Shown here in pieces: positions 49,302-58,404 of a stretch of DNA of 64,000 nucleotides. The translations under genes were made by a program, and so were the position numbers. Source of the stretch: Candidatus Aalborgicola bjergmarkensis (GTDB taxonomy: Bacteria; Pseudomonadota; Gammaproteobacteria; Burkholderiales; Burkholderiaceae_C); NCBI GenBank assembly GCA_016708725.1, contig JADJFE010000032.1, forward strand, positions 248,001-312,000, written 5' to 3'. The notes under the pieces were generated by a model that had not been told where the DNA came from, did no database searches, and saw only the letters and a list, made by a program, of their open reading frames with translations. The stretch's first letter is position 1, and each line of letters opens with the position of its first letter.

Positions 49302-50816
49302 TTAACGTGCTGGTTTTACACCGCCTTGACGTTTGATGCCAAAGCCAATGCGAAATATATCGGGCATGTTGAGTCGCTTATCTTCAGTTCGATAGAGAAC
49401 AGCCAACTCGATTAAGTCGTCAACCAAAGCTTGTAAATCGCCTTTGCGATGGGGGTCGCTGGAGTAGCGGCGTGGCGGAAGGCGTTGATTTTGTTCGGCC
49501 GCCTTGAGAGACGCGTCTATACAGCTATCCGTCCATCTCACTGTTAGCTCATTCATCGTCAACGGAACCGTGGCACCACCCAGTGCATCCAGCAGTGGCC
49601 CAACCCAAGGGTAATCTTCTTTAATCTCGCTAATTCTGATCTTGGAAGCCTCAACGACGCCCTGCTGGATACCCTCGTAGTGCAAAGCGGATGGATGGTC
49701 TGGATGCCTATCCTTGGTCCACTGAGCCGCTTTACTAAAAGCGAGAAGAATACTGCGGGGACTGAGGCGACCTTTGGCATCCGATAAATGGGTCGGAATC
49801 CAGGTGAAGGTGAAGCCACGTTTGGCATTGGTACCAACCCACGGCCCCGCCAAGGCCTCCACGATGCTGCGCAACGGCTGTTCTTTGGCGGTCAGACCGC
49901 GAGGGAGTGAATAGGTACCACTTATTTCCTGAAACGCTGCATGTGTTTTGTCTGAAATTTCTTGGCGAAATGCAAGCCCTACGGACTCGGAATTAGCCAG
50001 ATGCAGCAGGATCAATCCGAATAAATCGTTAGGTCGCCAAGTCAGCGTCTCTTTGCTGTGCAGCAATTTTGAACTATCAGCAAACCGCCATATTTCATCG
50101 TCTTCCTCCACCATATCCGAGCGTAAAAAGAACTTGAATCGAATAGCGCGTCGCGTGCGGCATTCCAAACCGAGCTGTAGTGCAGAGGATAGTAAGACCC
50201 GAATATGCGTCCAGTCTCTTGCCAGTTTGTCCAAGGAATCAAACAGCAGCAGGAATACTTTTCCCTGCTGCACCAACGCACGATCACACGTTGTCAAATG
50301 GTTATCCGCAGTGTCCCGGTTATCTCTAACCCACAACGCAGCTGCGTCTACGTCGTTATCGAAAGGCGTAGTCTTTTGCAAGACGTTTAGTAAGTGTCTG
50401 AGCAAAACAGAACGCCATAGATCATCCGCTGTGCATCCTTTCTGCATCAATGATTCCAGTCGATTGGCGGTAGGAAAGGCATCATTATCCAAACTCATGC
50501 CAAAACCAATTTTGACGATCAATTGATCCAGTTTCTGGATATTCGTAACGTCAGAAACGAGTTTTCGCGTGTCATCATTCAACAAAACTGCTGTCCAAAA
50601 ACTCTTTCCTGCACCACGCATGCCTTCAACAATGCTGACCTCTTGCAGCAGTGCCTTGTTATGCAACGATGGGATATAAATTTCCGACGGCAGAGGGGGT
50701 TCAAGGTCTTCCTTGGCCGAAACCAGGGGTAAGTCGATGAGTGCCTGACGAATGTCAACGGCATTGAAGGCAAATTCCGACTGCTGCATGTTATGGCTGC
50801 CTAGTGCTTGTGTCAT
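49302..50816 (-). CDS. P-loop NTPase, third gene of a candidate conflict operon
   Basis: A 504-residue protein from ATG 50816, overlapping the preceding gene; ATG 50789, one base after that gene's stop, would give 495 residues. Walker A is EGMRGAGKSFW (near 64-74). VFLLLFDSLDKLARDW near 190 is a Walker B of the STAND/AAA type with D in place of the usual DE pair. FKFFLRSDMVEEDD resembles sensor 1. The last third is helical (RKGDLQALVDDLIELAVLYR). The N-terminal 55 residues before the P-loop may contact partners. I do not recognise the family by name. It is AT-rich relative to the chromosome and the last gene of the operon. Confidence 0.75.
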   Translation of the reverse strand: MTQALGSHNMQQSEFAFNAVDIRQALIDLPLVSAKEDLEPPLPSEIYIPSLHNKALLQEVSIVEGMRGAGKSFWTAVLLNDDTRKLVSDVTNIQKLDQLIVKIGFGMSLDNDAFPTANRLESLMQKGCTADDLWRSVLLRHLLNVLQKTTPFDNDVDAAALWVRDNRDTADNHLTTCDRALVQQGKVFLLLFDSLDKLARDWTHIRVLLSSALQLGLECRTRRAIRFKFFLRSDMVEEDDEIWRFADSSKLLHSKETLTWRPNDLFGLILLHLANSESVGLAFRQEISDKTHAAFQEISGTYSLPRGLTAKEQPLRSIVEALAGPWVGTNAKRGFTFTWIPTHLSDAKGRLSPRSILLAFSKAAQWTKDRHPDHPSALHYEGIQQGVVEASKIRISEIKEDYPWVGPLLDALGGATVPLTMNELTVRWTDSCIDASLKAAEQNQRLPPRRYSSDPHRKGDLQALVDDLIELAVLYRTEDKRLNMPDIFRIGFGIKRQGGVKPAR

Positions 50817-52146
50817 CTGGAAACAAGCGTGCAGTTGCTCCATCAAAAAAATCACCGAAAGCGGCCTCAATGACGCGCCAATCAGGACGATTTTCACTGT
50901 GGATTAAATCGAAGTTTTTAACGCCAGAGTCGAAATGGACGAATAACGGGGCGTGCGGTGCATTGTCTTGCTCCAACGCAAAAACCACAGGCACTGGTTG
51001 ATTGGATTCTTTCAGGGCATCTTCCTCATCGTTGGTCACGCCGACATCGTATAAAGCTTCGCTCCAGACTCCATAACAAGTGTCAGTAAAACGTCGTTTG
51101 GCTGATTCGGTGGGTTCCAATTGCGCCCCAACCATTTTTAACCGCCAGCGCAAATCGGAGTCGTCCATGCCAACCGCCACGCTGCGTGACTTATTCAGAT
51201 GCTCGAACAATTGTCGATAGGCTTGCCAACTTTGATGGTCATCGCGGGCAAACAAGAAAACTTCGGCACCCAAGCGAGTGACGGCAGCTGAACCGATGTC
51301 GTGCAGCCCTGCACGGCTGTCAAGCAGTACCAAATCAGGGCGATCCTGCAAGGCAGATAGTTGCTGCAGTAGTACCAACAAACGTTCAGCCAACCCTGAA
51401 AATTTCCCGGTCTCGCTGGCGAATGTCGGCATGTAAATGCGTCCCAGCTTATTCACGTATTCCTTGGTCTTTTTGCCAAAGGCAGGCAACACACGAATTG
51501 TTCCGGGCGCATTGCGTGCCAAATCGCAATCGGCCAGACACTCACGCAATAACGCTTCATCCGCCTGCCCAACCAATGCTTCAACCAGCCAATCAACCAA
51601 GCCGTAATCAGGTAAGCGGTCTTTATCCAGCAATAAGCCCGCCACGCCGGGTGCCTCCAGATCAAGGTCTACGAGAACGATGTTTTTTCCAGCACGCGCA
51701 AGCGACCATGCCCACAACGCAAAAGCAGTGGTTCGCCCCACGCCGCCTTTGATACTGAATGCCACCGCCGTCGGCAGTGGTGCATGCTCTGTCAAGGGAG
51801 CACGCAGCCAATCCTGATTGGTTAACAAGCGATCCACCAGCCAAACATTGCGCGCATCAGGTATGCGAATGCGGTCAGGTGAATCCATGACATCCGCTGG
51901 ATCAATCAAATCGCTTGTCCGTAACAAAACCCGGCTTTCACCTGGGCTGTAGACACCCAAAGCTTGATGCAGCTGTTTGGCCAATTCATTCCAGCCAAGC
52001 ACTTCTGCAATCGTCTCATCTGGCATCACAACGGTCAACGCGCCGAAGCTATCGCGGACCAGGATGATTTCGCTATTTGCGTCCACGTGTTGGCCGAGAA
52101 GACCAAGTGCTGTGGAAATAACCTGATCGAATTGAATTTTTGTCAT
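50791..52146 (-). CDS. ParA/MinD-like ATPase with KGGVGR variant P-loop
   Basis: A 451-residue protein. Deviant Walker A is KGGVGRTT (133-140), with Arg where ParA/MinD proteins have the conserved Lys or Thr (KGGxGKT). IVLVDLDLEAPG (156-167) is the Walker A' segment, and LVLLDSRAGLHDIG is the switch/Walker B. The KGGVGR signature marks a distinct subgroup of these ATPases, whose role is not established. The first 125 residues form a separate domain with LTVVMPDETIAEVLGW and VLLRTSDLIDPADV. The start overlaps the upstream gene by 4 bases and the end overlaps the downstream ATPase. Confidence 0.85.
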   Translation of the reverse strand: MTKIQFDQVISTALGLLGQHVDANSEIILVRDSFGALTVVMPDETIAEVLGWNELAKQLHQALGVYSPGESRVLLRTSDLIDPADVMDSPDRIRIPDARNVWLVDRLLTNQDWLRAPLTEHAPLPTAVAFSIKGGVGRTTAFALWAWSLARAGKNIVLVDLDLEAPGVAGLLLDKDRLPDYGLVDWLVEALVGQADEALLRECLADCDLARNAPGTIRVLPAFGKKTKEYVNKLGRIYMPTFASETGKFSGLAERLLVLLQQLSALQDRPDLVLLDSRAGLHDIGSAAVTRLGAEVFLFARDDHQSWQAYRQLFEHLNKSRSVAVGMDDSDLRWRLKMVGAQLEPTESAKRRFTDTCYGVWSEALYDVGVTNDEEDALKESNQPVPVVFALEQDNAPHAPLFVHFDSGVKNFDLIHSENRPDWRVIEAAFGDFFDGATARLFPDDTSTRQP

Positions 52147-52556
52147 ACGCGTCTGTCCCCGGATAAATTCACAGCCCCAAATAGCCGGCTTGCCGTTTTT
52201 TTATGCGATGCCAGCGTCGCACTGGTTACTGTGCCATCTGCAAAGTAGCGTTGATTTACATGCCAGTCTGAGAAGCCTTTGGCATCCTTAAGAATTGCTA
52301 GCAATTTAGGATAAGACTTCTGCAAGCTCTGATGCCCCACCTTATCCCAAAGCACATCGATATGTTGCATATACGACGCACTCAACACGCCAGAGGCTGA
52401 AAAAGCGGGGAAGGTAACCAACACTTTTTTAATGGCACATTCAGCCGCGATCCCATAGTGATGATCCGCATTCTCCACGCGATTTGCACTTTCAAGCAAT
52501 TCAGCGTCTTTCCAATGTCGGACAGCAGCGCTGGAATAATTCTCCATTTCAGCCAA
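52143..52556 (-). CDS. HEPN-like small protein, first gene of the candidate conflict operon
   Basis: A 137-residue helical protein. AAVRHWKDAELLESANRVEN is followed by ADHHYGIAAECAIKKVL, the helix pattern of HEPN-type proteins, where a two-helix core carries (A)AEcAlK. A classical Rx4-6H catalytic pair is not clear; candidates are R13 with H14 and WHVNQRY near 99. It could therefore be a non-catalytic HEPN partner. It overlaps the KGGVGR ATPase start by 4 bases (ATGA type). Upstream lies a 40-base spacer and an R2 repeat zone, so the promoter must be close to 52600. Confidence 0.65.
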   Translation of the reverse strand: MAEMENYSSAAVRHWKDAELLESANRVENADHHYGIAAECAIKKVLVTFPAFSASGVLSASYMQHIDVLWDKVGHQSLQKSYPKLLAILKDAKGFSDWHVNQRYFADGTVTSATLASHKKTASRLFGAVNLSGDRRV

Positions 52557-52982
52557 CCTTTGTTATTTTCAAATTGCAGAGATGCAGTCGCTCTGATTTT
52601 AAGCGTGTGAAGTAAAGATCATCTCTACCGGAGTCACCTATCCGCAGCTTTGATCCAGCCCATGAAAGGATAGCCAAAGGTTTCCACGCGCGTGAAGTTC
52701 CTGATCCCATGCCGGGCCGCCAGCCGAACCAGCCATTTTTGCTCCTGATACAAGAGCTGCTACCGCTTATCCCATAAGGATTACAGTCCGATTTGCCATG
52801 CAAAAACACCTGAAAACGGCCCGTTTTGCCCCTCAGGGCGCCGGCTGGCATCGCCTTGACCCGTTCTGAAGGGCAAAATCCAAGGCAAATCGGGCTGTAC
52901 GCCTTATGTATCAAGCGGGAGTAGCTATGTTTTTTGCTTAAAAAGCGCCGCAGACGAATGCGCTCATTCTGAAGATTGCGCG
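52557..52982. other. 426-bp intergenic region, mostly one R2 element
   Basis: 52557-52710 is the presumed promoter region of the HEPN-like operon and has no clear motif. 52711-52938 is an R2 element. 52939-52982 precedes the orphan antitoxin stop. No gene is supported. Confidence 0.7.
52711..52938. repeat. R2 inverted-repeat element, subtype 2 (full)
   Basis: Nearly the same sequence as 48918-49142 over its whole length, including GCTCCTGATACA before the left end and TAGCTATGTTTTTTGCT after the right end. The two copies bracket the HEPN/KGGVGR/P-loop operon in the same orientation. Confidence 0.9.
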
Positions 52983-53414
52983 TCAGGCTGCACTGACAAT
53001 ATCGACTGCGATAACCAGACCAAGCGCGCCCAGGGCGGCTTCAAGCTGCGACAGTTTGGATTCGTGGTCAAGGTTGAGAATACGCCTGACTTGTTTCCCG
53101 TCAACGCCGATGCGTTCTCCAAGTTGTGCCTGGGTCATGGATTGATCGCGCATGGCTTGGTGAATAGCCAGCTTGATTGCGGCCCGTGGTGGCACCATAA
53201 CAAGACGCTGCCCGCGCTTTGCTTTGCTGGGTTTTGGTAGCGGTCTACCGTCATCAAGGTAGATTGACAGGGCAACGACAAGCGCATCTTGTGCACGGTC
53301 CAGGGTTTGCACTTCGGTATTCCCTGCGGTATGCGCTTCCGGGACATCATGGAAGGATGCCCCTACCTGCCCATTGGGGTATGTTTTAAGTGTGACGGGG
53401 TAAGCAAGGTTCAT
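52983..53414 (-). CDS. HicB-family antitoxin without its toxin
   Basis: A 143-residue protein from ATG 53414 (MNLAYPVTLKTYPNGQVGAS). The first 70 residues are the RNase H-like HicB fold (TYPNGQVGASFHDVPEAHTAGNT; ALVVALSIYLDDGRPLPKPS). The C-terminal half is a helix-turn-helix (MTQAQLGERIGVDGKQVRRIL). HicB normally neutralises a small HicA mRNA interferase encoded next to it. No hicA-like ORF (60 residues, GSHH-type motif) is visible on either side; a partial R2 repeat lies 15 bases upstream of the start instead. The gene looks orphaned. Confidence 0.85.
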   Translation of the reverse strand: MNLAYPVTLKTYPNGQVGASFHDVPEAHTAGNTEVQTLDRAQDALVVALSIYLDDGRPLPKPSKAKRGQRLVMVPPRAAIKLAIHQAMRDQSMTQAQLGERIGVDGKQVRRILNLDHESKLSQLEAALGALGLVIAVDIVSAA

Positions 53415-53428
53415 GGCAGTAAAGGCAA

Positions 53429-53507
53429 TTTCTGAAGGGCAAAATCCAAGGAAAATAGGGCTGTACGCCTTATGTATCAAGCGGGAGTAGCTATGTTTTT
53501 TGCTGAG
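53429..53507. repeat. partial R2 element (right half)
   Basis: TTCTGAAGGGCAAAATCCAA to TAGCTATGTTTTTTGCTGAG, the right half of the subtype 2 element, directly upstream of hicB. Confidence 0.85.
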
Positions 53508-53570
53508 ACAGCGCCGCATCATCCCATCTACGCGGTGTGGACTCTCAAGCTCCACGCATCACCCCGGATA

Positions 53571-53617
53571 GGTCAGGATGCGATACTGGGTGTCGTGCGG
53601 CTGGATATCCTATCCGC
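53571..53617 (+). repeat. R3 dispersed repeat
   Basis: GGTCAGGATGCGATACTGGG, then GTCGTGCGGCTGGATATCCT, matching 49192-49238 with few changes. It lies just before the sensor kinase start and may carry its leader. Confidence 0.7.
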
Positions 53618-53645
53618 TTGCAAGGGGCTGAACAGGAGCAAGGCC

Positions 53646-56501
53646 GTGAACACTGCATCCATTCGCACCCATCTCCTGCTGCTGGTGCTCGCGATTTCGG
53701 TGCCGCTGATGGCGGCGGTCGGTTTTGGCATCTATGCCGATTTCCAGCAGTCGATCACCCATAGCAAAAGCTCGCTGCGTACCTTAGCCAGTACGATGGT
53801 CAGCAATACCGGCGGCCGGATCGACAGCGCCCGGCAGATGCTCGAACGCCTGGCGGCGCGGCCGCTGGTCCGCCAGATGGATGCCGGTCAGTGCGATCCG
53901 GTGCTGAAAGAACTGCACACCCTCGATCCGGCCTACGCCAATACCGTATATACCAATCGCGACGGGCTGGCGATCTGCTCGGCAGTGCCGCGCCCCGACG
54001 GCAAGCCGGTCAGTGCGGCGCAGATGCGCTGGTATCAGGCGTTTCGTAAAGCGGAACGTTTCTGCGTCGGGCAGCCGCATTACGGCCCGATCAGCAAAAA
54101 ATGGGTCTCTGTGCTCAGCGCGCCGATCCGCAACGAACGGCAGGAAATGGTCGGCTCGGTCCATCTATCGTTTGATCTGAAAAACTACGATCCGCATATC
54201 CCGGACCAGTTTTTGCCGGAAGGCAGCCGCTACGGCTTCATGAGTGATGACGGCATTCTGGTCTGGCGCAACCTGGACCCGGAAGGCGTGATCGGCACCC
54301 GCCCCAAGGCCGAAATGGCACGGCGCATTGTCGAAATTCGTGATGGCGAATTCGAGAGTCTGGCGGTCGATGGCGTGACGCGCTTCTTTTCCGTCGTCCC
54401 GATGCCCGAAACCGGCTGGGTAGCTTTTGTCGGCGTTCCGGTTGACAGCGTTTTTGCCGCTGCCAGGCAACGCGCTATTACCGCAACGCTGATCGCACTG
54501 GCCGCCATCGGCGCCCTGCTGCTGCTCGCTGTGGCCATCGCCCGGCGCATCAGCCGCCCGATTACGGCACTGGCGCGCAGTGCGCACGCCGTGCACGGCG
54601 GCGACCGGGAGGTCAGAGCCGATCTGACCGGAGCGCGCGAAGTGGTGGCAGTGGCGCAGGAGTTCAACACCATGCTTGATACGCAGCAGCGCAACGAGGC
54701 GCAACTGCGCAAGTTGGCCCAGGCCGTCGAGCAAAGCCCGGTCGGTATCGTGATTGCCAATCTGGCGGCCGAGATCGAGTACGTGAACGAGGCTTTTATC
54801 CAGACAGCGGGCCGCAGCCGCGACGAGCTGATCGGCCGCAACCAGCGCATTCTGCAATCGGGTAAAACGCCGCGCGCCACCTACCATGCGCTGTGGGAAG
54901 CCCTGTCCAGTGGCCGCTCCTGGCAGGGTGAGACGATCAATCAGCGCAAGGACGGCAGCGAGTACGTCGTTTTCTCCAGCATCACCCCGCTACGCCAGCC
55001 GGATGGCCGCATTACGCATTATGTCGGCACAGCGCAGGACATCACCGAGAAGAAACGCATGGATGCTGAACTCGATCAGCATCGCCATCACCTTGAAGAG
55101 CTGGTCAGCCGGCGCACCAGCGAGCTGCAGATTGCCAAGACGCAGGCCGAAGCGGCCAATCGGGCGAAGAGCACCTTTCTCGCCAACATGAGCCACGAAT
55201 TGCGCACGCCGCTCAACGCCATTCTCGGCTTTGCCCAGTTGATGGGGCACGATACCGAGCTTGGCCCGGCGAACCGCCAGCGCGTGGAAACCATCAACCG
55301 CGCCGGACAGCACCTGCTGGCGCTGATCAATGACGTTCTCGAAATTGCGCGCATCGAGGCCGGTCGGGTGATGGTGCAGACGAGCGCCTGCCATCTGAGC
55401 GAATCGCTGACCACTATCGAGGCAATCATCCGCAGTCGGGCCGTTGCCAGGGGGCTGCTCTTTTGCGTTGAGCGTGTGGGCGAGTTGCCTGATTATGTGC
55501 TCGGCGATTGCCACCGTATCGAGCAGGTGCTGATCAACCTGCTGGGCAACGCCGTGAAATATACCGATCAGGGCAGTGTGCTGCTGCGCTTGAGCGGGGA
55601 CGCCGGAAATATCCGTTTTGAAATTGCCGACACCGGGCCGGGCATGTCGGCCGACGAGCAGGCGCAATTATTCCAGCCCTTTTATCAGACCTCGACCGGC
55701 ATCGCCAAGGGCGAAGGAACCGGCCTCGGTCTGACCATCAGCCGCGAGTTTGTCCGCCTGATGGGCGGCGAACTGCGCGTTGACAGCACGCCGGGCGAGG
55801 GCTGCGTGTTTTCCTTCAGTCTGCCGCTGCCGTCCTGCCCCGCCCCGTTGGAAGTCATCGGCCAGGGGCGCGTGATCGGCTTTCAAGATGGCGGCGAACC
55901 GCCCCGGATACTGGTGGCTGAAGACAACGCCGATAGCCGTGAGTTGATTCTGCAGATCCTCGAATCGGTCGGCTTTGCGGTGCGTAGCGTCGAAAACGGC
56001 CAGCGCGCCATTGCAAACTTCACGGCGTGGCAGCCGCATTTCATCTGGATGGACATGCGTATGCCGGAAATGGATGGCTACGAAGCGACCCGCCTGATCC
56101 GCGCCCTGCCGGGCGGGCAGGCGGTAAAAATCGTCGCGCTCACCGCCAGCGCCTTCGAGGAAGACCGGGAAGCGATCCTCGCCGCCGGCTGTGACGAGAT
56201 GCTGCACAAACCGGTCGCGCCACAGCGGCTGTTTGCCGTGATGGGCGATCTGCTGACGCTGCGTTATCGCTACGCCGACGAGGTCGGTGCTGCTTCGATC
56301 GCGGAAGACCTCGATCTATCGGGCTTGCCGCTGGCGCTACGCGGGCAGCTCAAAGCAGCCGCCGAACTTCTTGATCTGGAAGTAGCCCGTGAACTGATCG
56401 AAACCATTCGCGCCACGCAGCCGGGCCTGGCGCACGGACTTGAAGTATTGTTGTCCGAATTCCGCTTCGACCGAATCGCCACGCTTTGCGACGCCAAATA
56501 A
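53646..56501 (+). CDS. hybrid sensor histidine kinase (Cache-HAMP-PAS-HisKA-HATPase-REC)
   Basis: 951 residues from GTG 53646 with AGGAG upstream; the ATG-started longer frame is repeat sequence. TM1 (LLLLVLAISVPLMAAVGFGI) and TM2 (about 280-300) enclose a periplasmic Cache-type sensor. HAMP follows, then a PAS domain (about 355-470), HisKA with His517 (MSHELRTPLNA), a HATPase with N, G1 and G2 boxes (LLGNAVKYTD, DTGPGM, GEGTGLGL), and a receiver with Asp803 (WMDMRMP). No Hpt domain closes the relay; the last 90 residues lack a histidine in a suitable place. The cognate phosphotransfer partner is not in the window. Confidence 0.92.
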   Translation: MNTASIRTHLLLLVLAISVPLMAAVGFGIYADFQQSITHSKSSLRTLASTMVSNTGGRIDSARQMLERLAARPLVRQMDAGQCDPVLKELHTLDPAYANTVYTNRDGLAICSAVPRPDGKPVSAAQMRWYQAFRKAERFCVGQPHYGPISKKWVSVLSAPIRNERQEMVGSVHLSFDLKNYDPHIPDQFLPEGSRYGFMSDDGILVWRNLDPEGVIGTRPKAEMARRIVEIRDGEFESLAVDGVTRFFSVVPMPETGWVAFVGVPVDSVFAAARQRAITATLIALAAIGALLLLAVAIARRISRPITALARSAHAVHGGDREVRADLTGAREVVAVAQEFNTMLDTQQRNEAQLRKLAQAVEQSPVGIVIANLAAEIEYVNEAFIQTAGRSRDELIGRNQRILQSGKTPRATYHALWEALSSGRSWQGETINQRKDGSEYVVFSSITPLRQPDGRITHYVGTAQDITEKKRMDAELDQHRHHLEELVSRRTSELQIAKTQAEAANRAKSTFLANMSHELRTPLNAILGFAQLMGHDTELGPANRQRVETINRAGQHLLALINDVLEIARIEAGRVMVQTSACHLSESLTTIEAIIRSRAVARGLLFCVERVGELPDYVLGDCHRIEQVLINLLGNAVKYTDQGSVLLRLSGDAGNIRFEIADTGPGMSADEQAQLFQPFYQTSTGIAKGEGTGLGLTISREFVRLMGGELRVDSTPGEGCVFSFSLPLPSCPAPLEVIGQGRVIGFQDGGEPPRILVAEDNADSRELILQILESVGFAVRSVENGQRAIANFTAWQPHFIWMDMRMPEMDGYEATRLIRALPGGQAVKIVALTASAFEEDREAILAAGCDEMLHKPVAPQRLFAVMGDLLTLRYRYADEVGAASIAEDLDLSGLPLALRGQLKAAAELLDLEVARELIETIRATQPGLAHGLEVLLSEFRFDRIATLCDAK

Positions 56502-56514
56502 TTTTTCGAAAACA

Positions 56515-56582
56515 ATAGCTGCTCCCGCTCATTCCATAAGGCTTACAGCCCGATTTACCATGCAAAAACACCCGAAAACGTT
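56515..56582. repeat. partial R2 element (left half)
   Basis: TAGCTGCTCCCGCTCATTCC to CACCCGAAAACG lies between two convergent kinase genes. The element stops where CCGTTTT should follow. Confidence 0.8.
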
Positions 56583-56633
56583 CCGGAGCAGTGAGCAGCG
56601 TGGGCGGCAGATTTTGCCGCTGGTCAGATTTTC

Positions 56634-58253
56634 CTAGATCGGCATCTGCGGCGCGCTGCGGGGCAAGGTGAGCGTAAACGTCGTGCCGGTCTCGGGGCTG
56701 CTGGTCAGCGCAATCTGGCCTCCCATGATGCCGGTGACGATGTTGTAGACAATATGCATACCCAGGCCCGAGCCACCTTGCCCCAGTTTGGTGGTGAAGA
56801 ACGGGTCGAACACGCGGGACTGGTGCTGCGGGGCAATGCCGATGCCGTCGTCGCTGAAAGCTATCTCCACCGTGTCTGCGTCCAGCGCACGGCAACTCAA
56901 GCGCATGGTGCCGCTGCTTCGACCATCAAAACCGTGGGCCAGCGCATTGCTGATGAAATTGGTCACGACCTGGCCTAGCGGTCCGGGGTAATTGTCCATG
57001 TCGATGCCATCGACCAAGTCGCACTGCATCGCGAACTGCGTCTTCTTGTACATGGGCTCCAGTGTGATCAGAATTTCTGACAGGTTCTGGCTCAAGTCGA
57101 AATGCCGTCGCAGATTGCTGGAGCGGTCCACCGCCACGCGCTTGAAGCTGGTGATCAGTTCGGACGCCCGGTCCAGGTTGCGCACCAGGATGTCGGCCCC
57201 TTCCGCACTGTCAGTCAGGGTGCGCACCAGCGTGGAGCGGCGCATGGTGCCCTGGCCCATATCCTTCAAGAACGCATGGGCCTGGTCTCGCATGGCGCTG
57301 GCCACGGTCACGCAGTTCCCGATGGGGGTATTGAGCTCATGGGCCACGCCAGCCACCAAGGAGCCCAGCGCCGCCATTTTTTCGGAACGGTGCAACTCGG
57401 TCTGCATGCTTTGAATCGTCGCCAGCGTGGTTTCCAGCTCCTGGTTGGTTTGTTCCAGCTTGAGCGTGCGTCGCTGCACGCGTTGTTCGAGTTGGAATTC
57501 GCGTTCTTCCAGCACATCCATCATTTTGTTGAAGGCAATGCCCATCTCCGCGATATCTTGCGGTCCGTTGGGTGTGGCACGCATATTGGATTCACCCTTT
57601 TCAGCGCGGCGCATGAGCTGAGAGAGGTCGGCCAGCGGGCGCATCATGTGCCGCGTTATGCGCTGAATCAGCCACAGCAAGAGGGTCGCAAAAGCCAGGG
57701 TCACCAGCAGGTTGCCGACGAACAGGGAGACCACCAGGCGGTTGAGGCTGCCCTTGCCGACCACCACCTGCACACTGCCCAGCCACGTTTGCGTCCGGTC
57801 CTCGACTTCAAAGGGCGAGCTCTGTGTGGCCTCGCTGAGCACCGGTACCGAAAAATACAACTCGTCGCTGGTCTCTCGGTGCCATAGCCCGGCGGTCGTG
57901 CCGCCGACCGGGAGCGGGTGTTCGGTGGGCTGCGCATTGTCTTTGGTCTGTCCGGCCAGAACCTTGCCACGGGTGTCCAGAATACGCACCTGCAACACGT
58001 CTGGAAACGCCAGCGTGGCCTTGAGAGCGGTCTGTGCGTTGTCGGCCGAGTGGTACAGCAGCGCCAGCGTGCTTTGGCGCGCCAGATTCTGCGCAACCTG
58101 TTGCCCCTGCTCGACGAGGTAGGACTTCATCCGTCGGCTGGCTTCAAAAGAAGTCGTCACTGAGGAAAATAGCGCCAAGCCAAAAATAGCCACACTGACG
58201 ACCAGAGTCAACTGTCGGTTAAATCGTGCGCGGCTGACTTTGCGAAATGGCAT
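56634..58253 (-). CDS. sensor histidine kinase, membrane-bound
   Basis: 539 residues from ATG 58253 (MPFRKVSRARF); a GTG 27 bases upstream is an alternative. TM1 is LVVSVAIFGLALFSSVTT. A short periplasmic domain (about 45-185) is followed by TM2 (LFVGNLLVTLAFATLLLWLI) and HAMP. The coiled coil RTLKLEQTNQELETTLATIQ leads to a HisKA-like box with VAGVAHELNTPIGN, the DctB/ThkA-like pattern, and a HATPase with NALAHGFDGR, SDDGIGI and GQGGSGLGMHI. No receiver is attached and no response regulator gene is adjacent. It ends convergent with the hybrid kinase. Confidence 0.9.
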   Translation of the reverse strand: MPFRKVSRARFNRQLTLVVSVAIFGLALFSSVTTSFEASRRMKSYLVEQGQQVAQNLARQSTLALLYHSADNAQTALKATLAFPDVLQVRILDTRGKVLAGQTKDNAQPTEHPLPVGGTTAGLWHRETSDELYFSVPVLSEATQSSPFEVEDRTQTWLGSVQVVVGKGSLNRLVVSLFVGNLLVTLAFATLLLWLIQRITRHMMRPLADLSQLMRRAEKGESNMRATPNGPQDIAEMGIAFNKMMDVLEEREFQLEQRVQRRTLKLEQTNQELETTLATIQSMQTELHRSEKMAALGSLVAGVAHELNTPIGNCVTVASAMRDQAHAFLKDMGQGTMRRSTLVRTLTDSAEGADILVRNLDRASELITSFKRVAVDRSSNLRRHFDLSQNLSEILITLEPMYKKTQFAMQCDLVDGIDMDNYPGPLGQVVTNFISNALAHGFDGRSSGTMRLSCRALDADTVEIAFSDDGIGIAPQHQSRVFDPFFTTKLGQGGSGLGMHIVYNIVTGIMGGQIALTSSPETGTTFTLTLPRSAPQMPI

Positions 58254-58304
58254 GGGTGAATTATGCCGTTGAGCGATCACGTTTTTCCCCGTTTGCCGGT
58301 GCGC

Positions 58305-58353
58305 CCAATGTGCAAAAATGGGGGTTCTGCGGGTGGGTCAGGATGCGATCACT
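58305..58353 (+). repeat. R3 dispersed repeat, short form
   Basis: CCAATGTGCAAAAATGGGGG and GGGTCAGGATGCGATCACTG. It lies between the divergent kinase and the 58405 gene. Confidence 0.6.
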
Positions 58354-58404
58354 GAGCATTTCCACTAAGATTTTCCGATTGCCAAACCGGACAAACGTCC
58401 TTTC

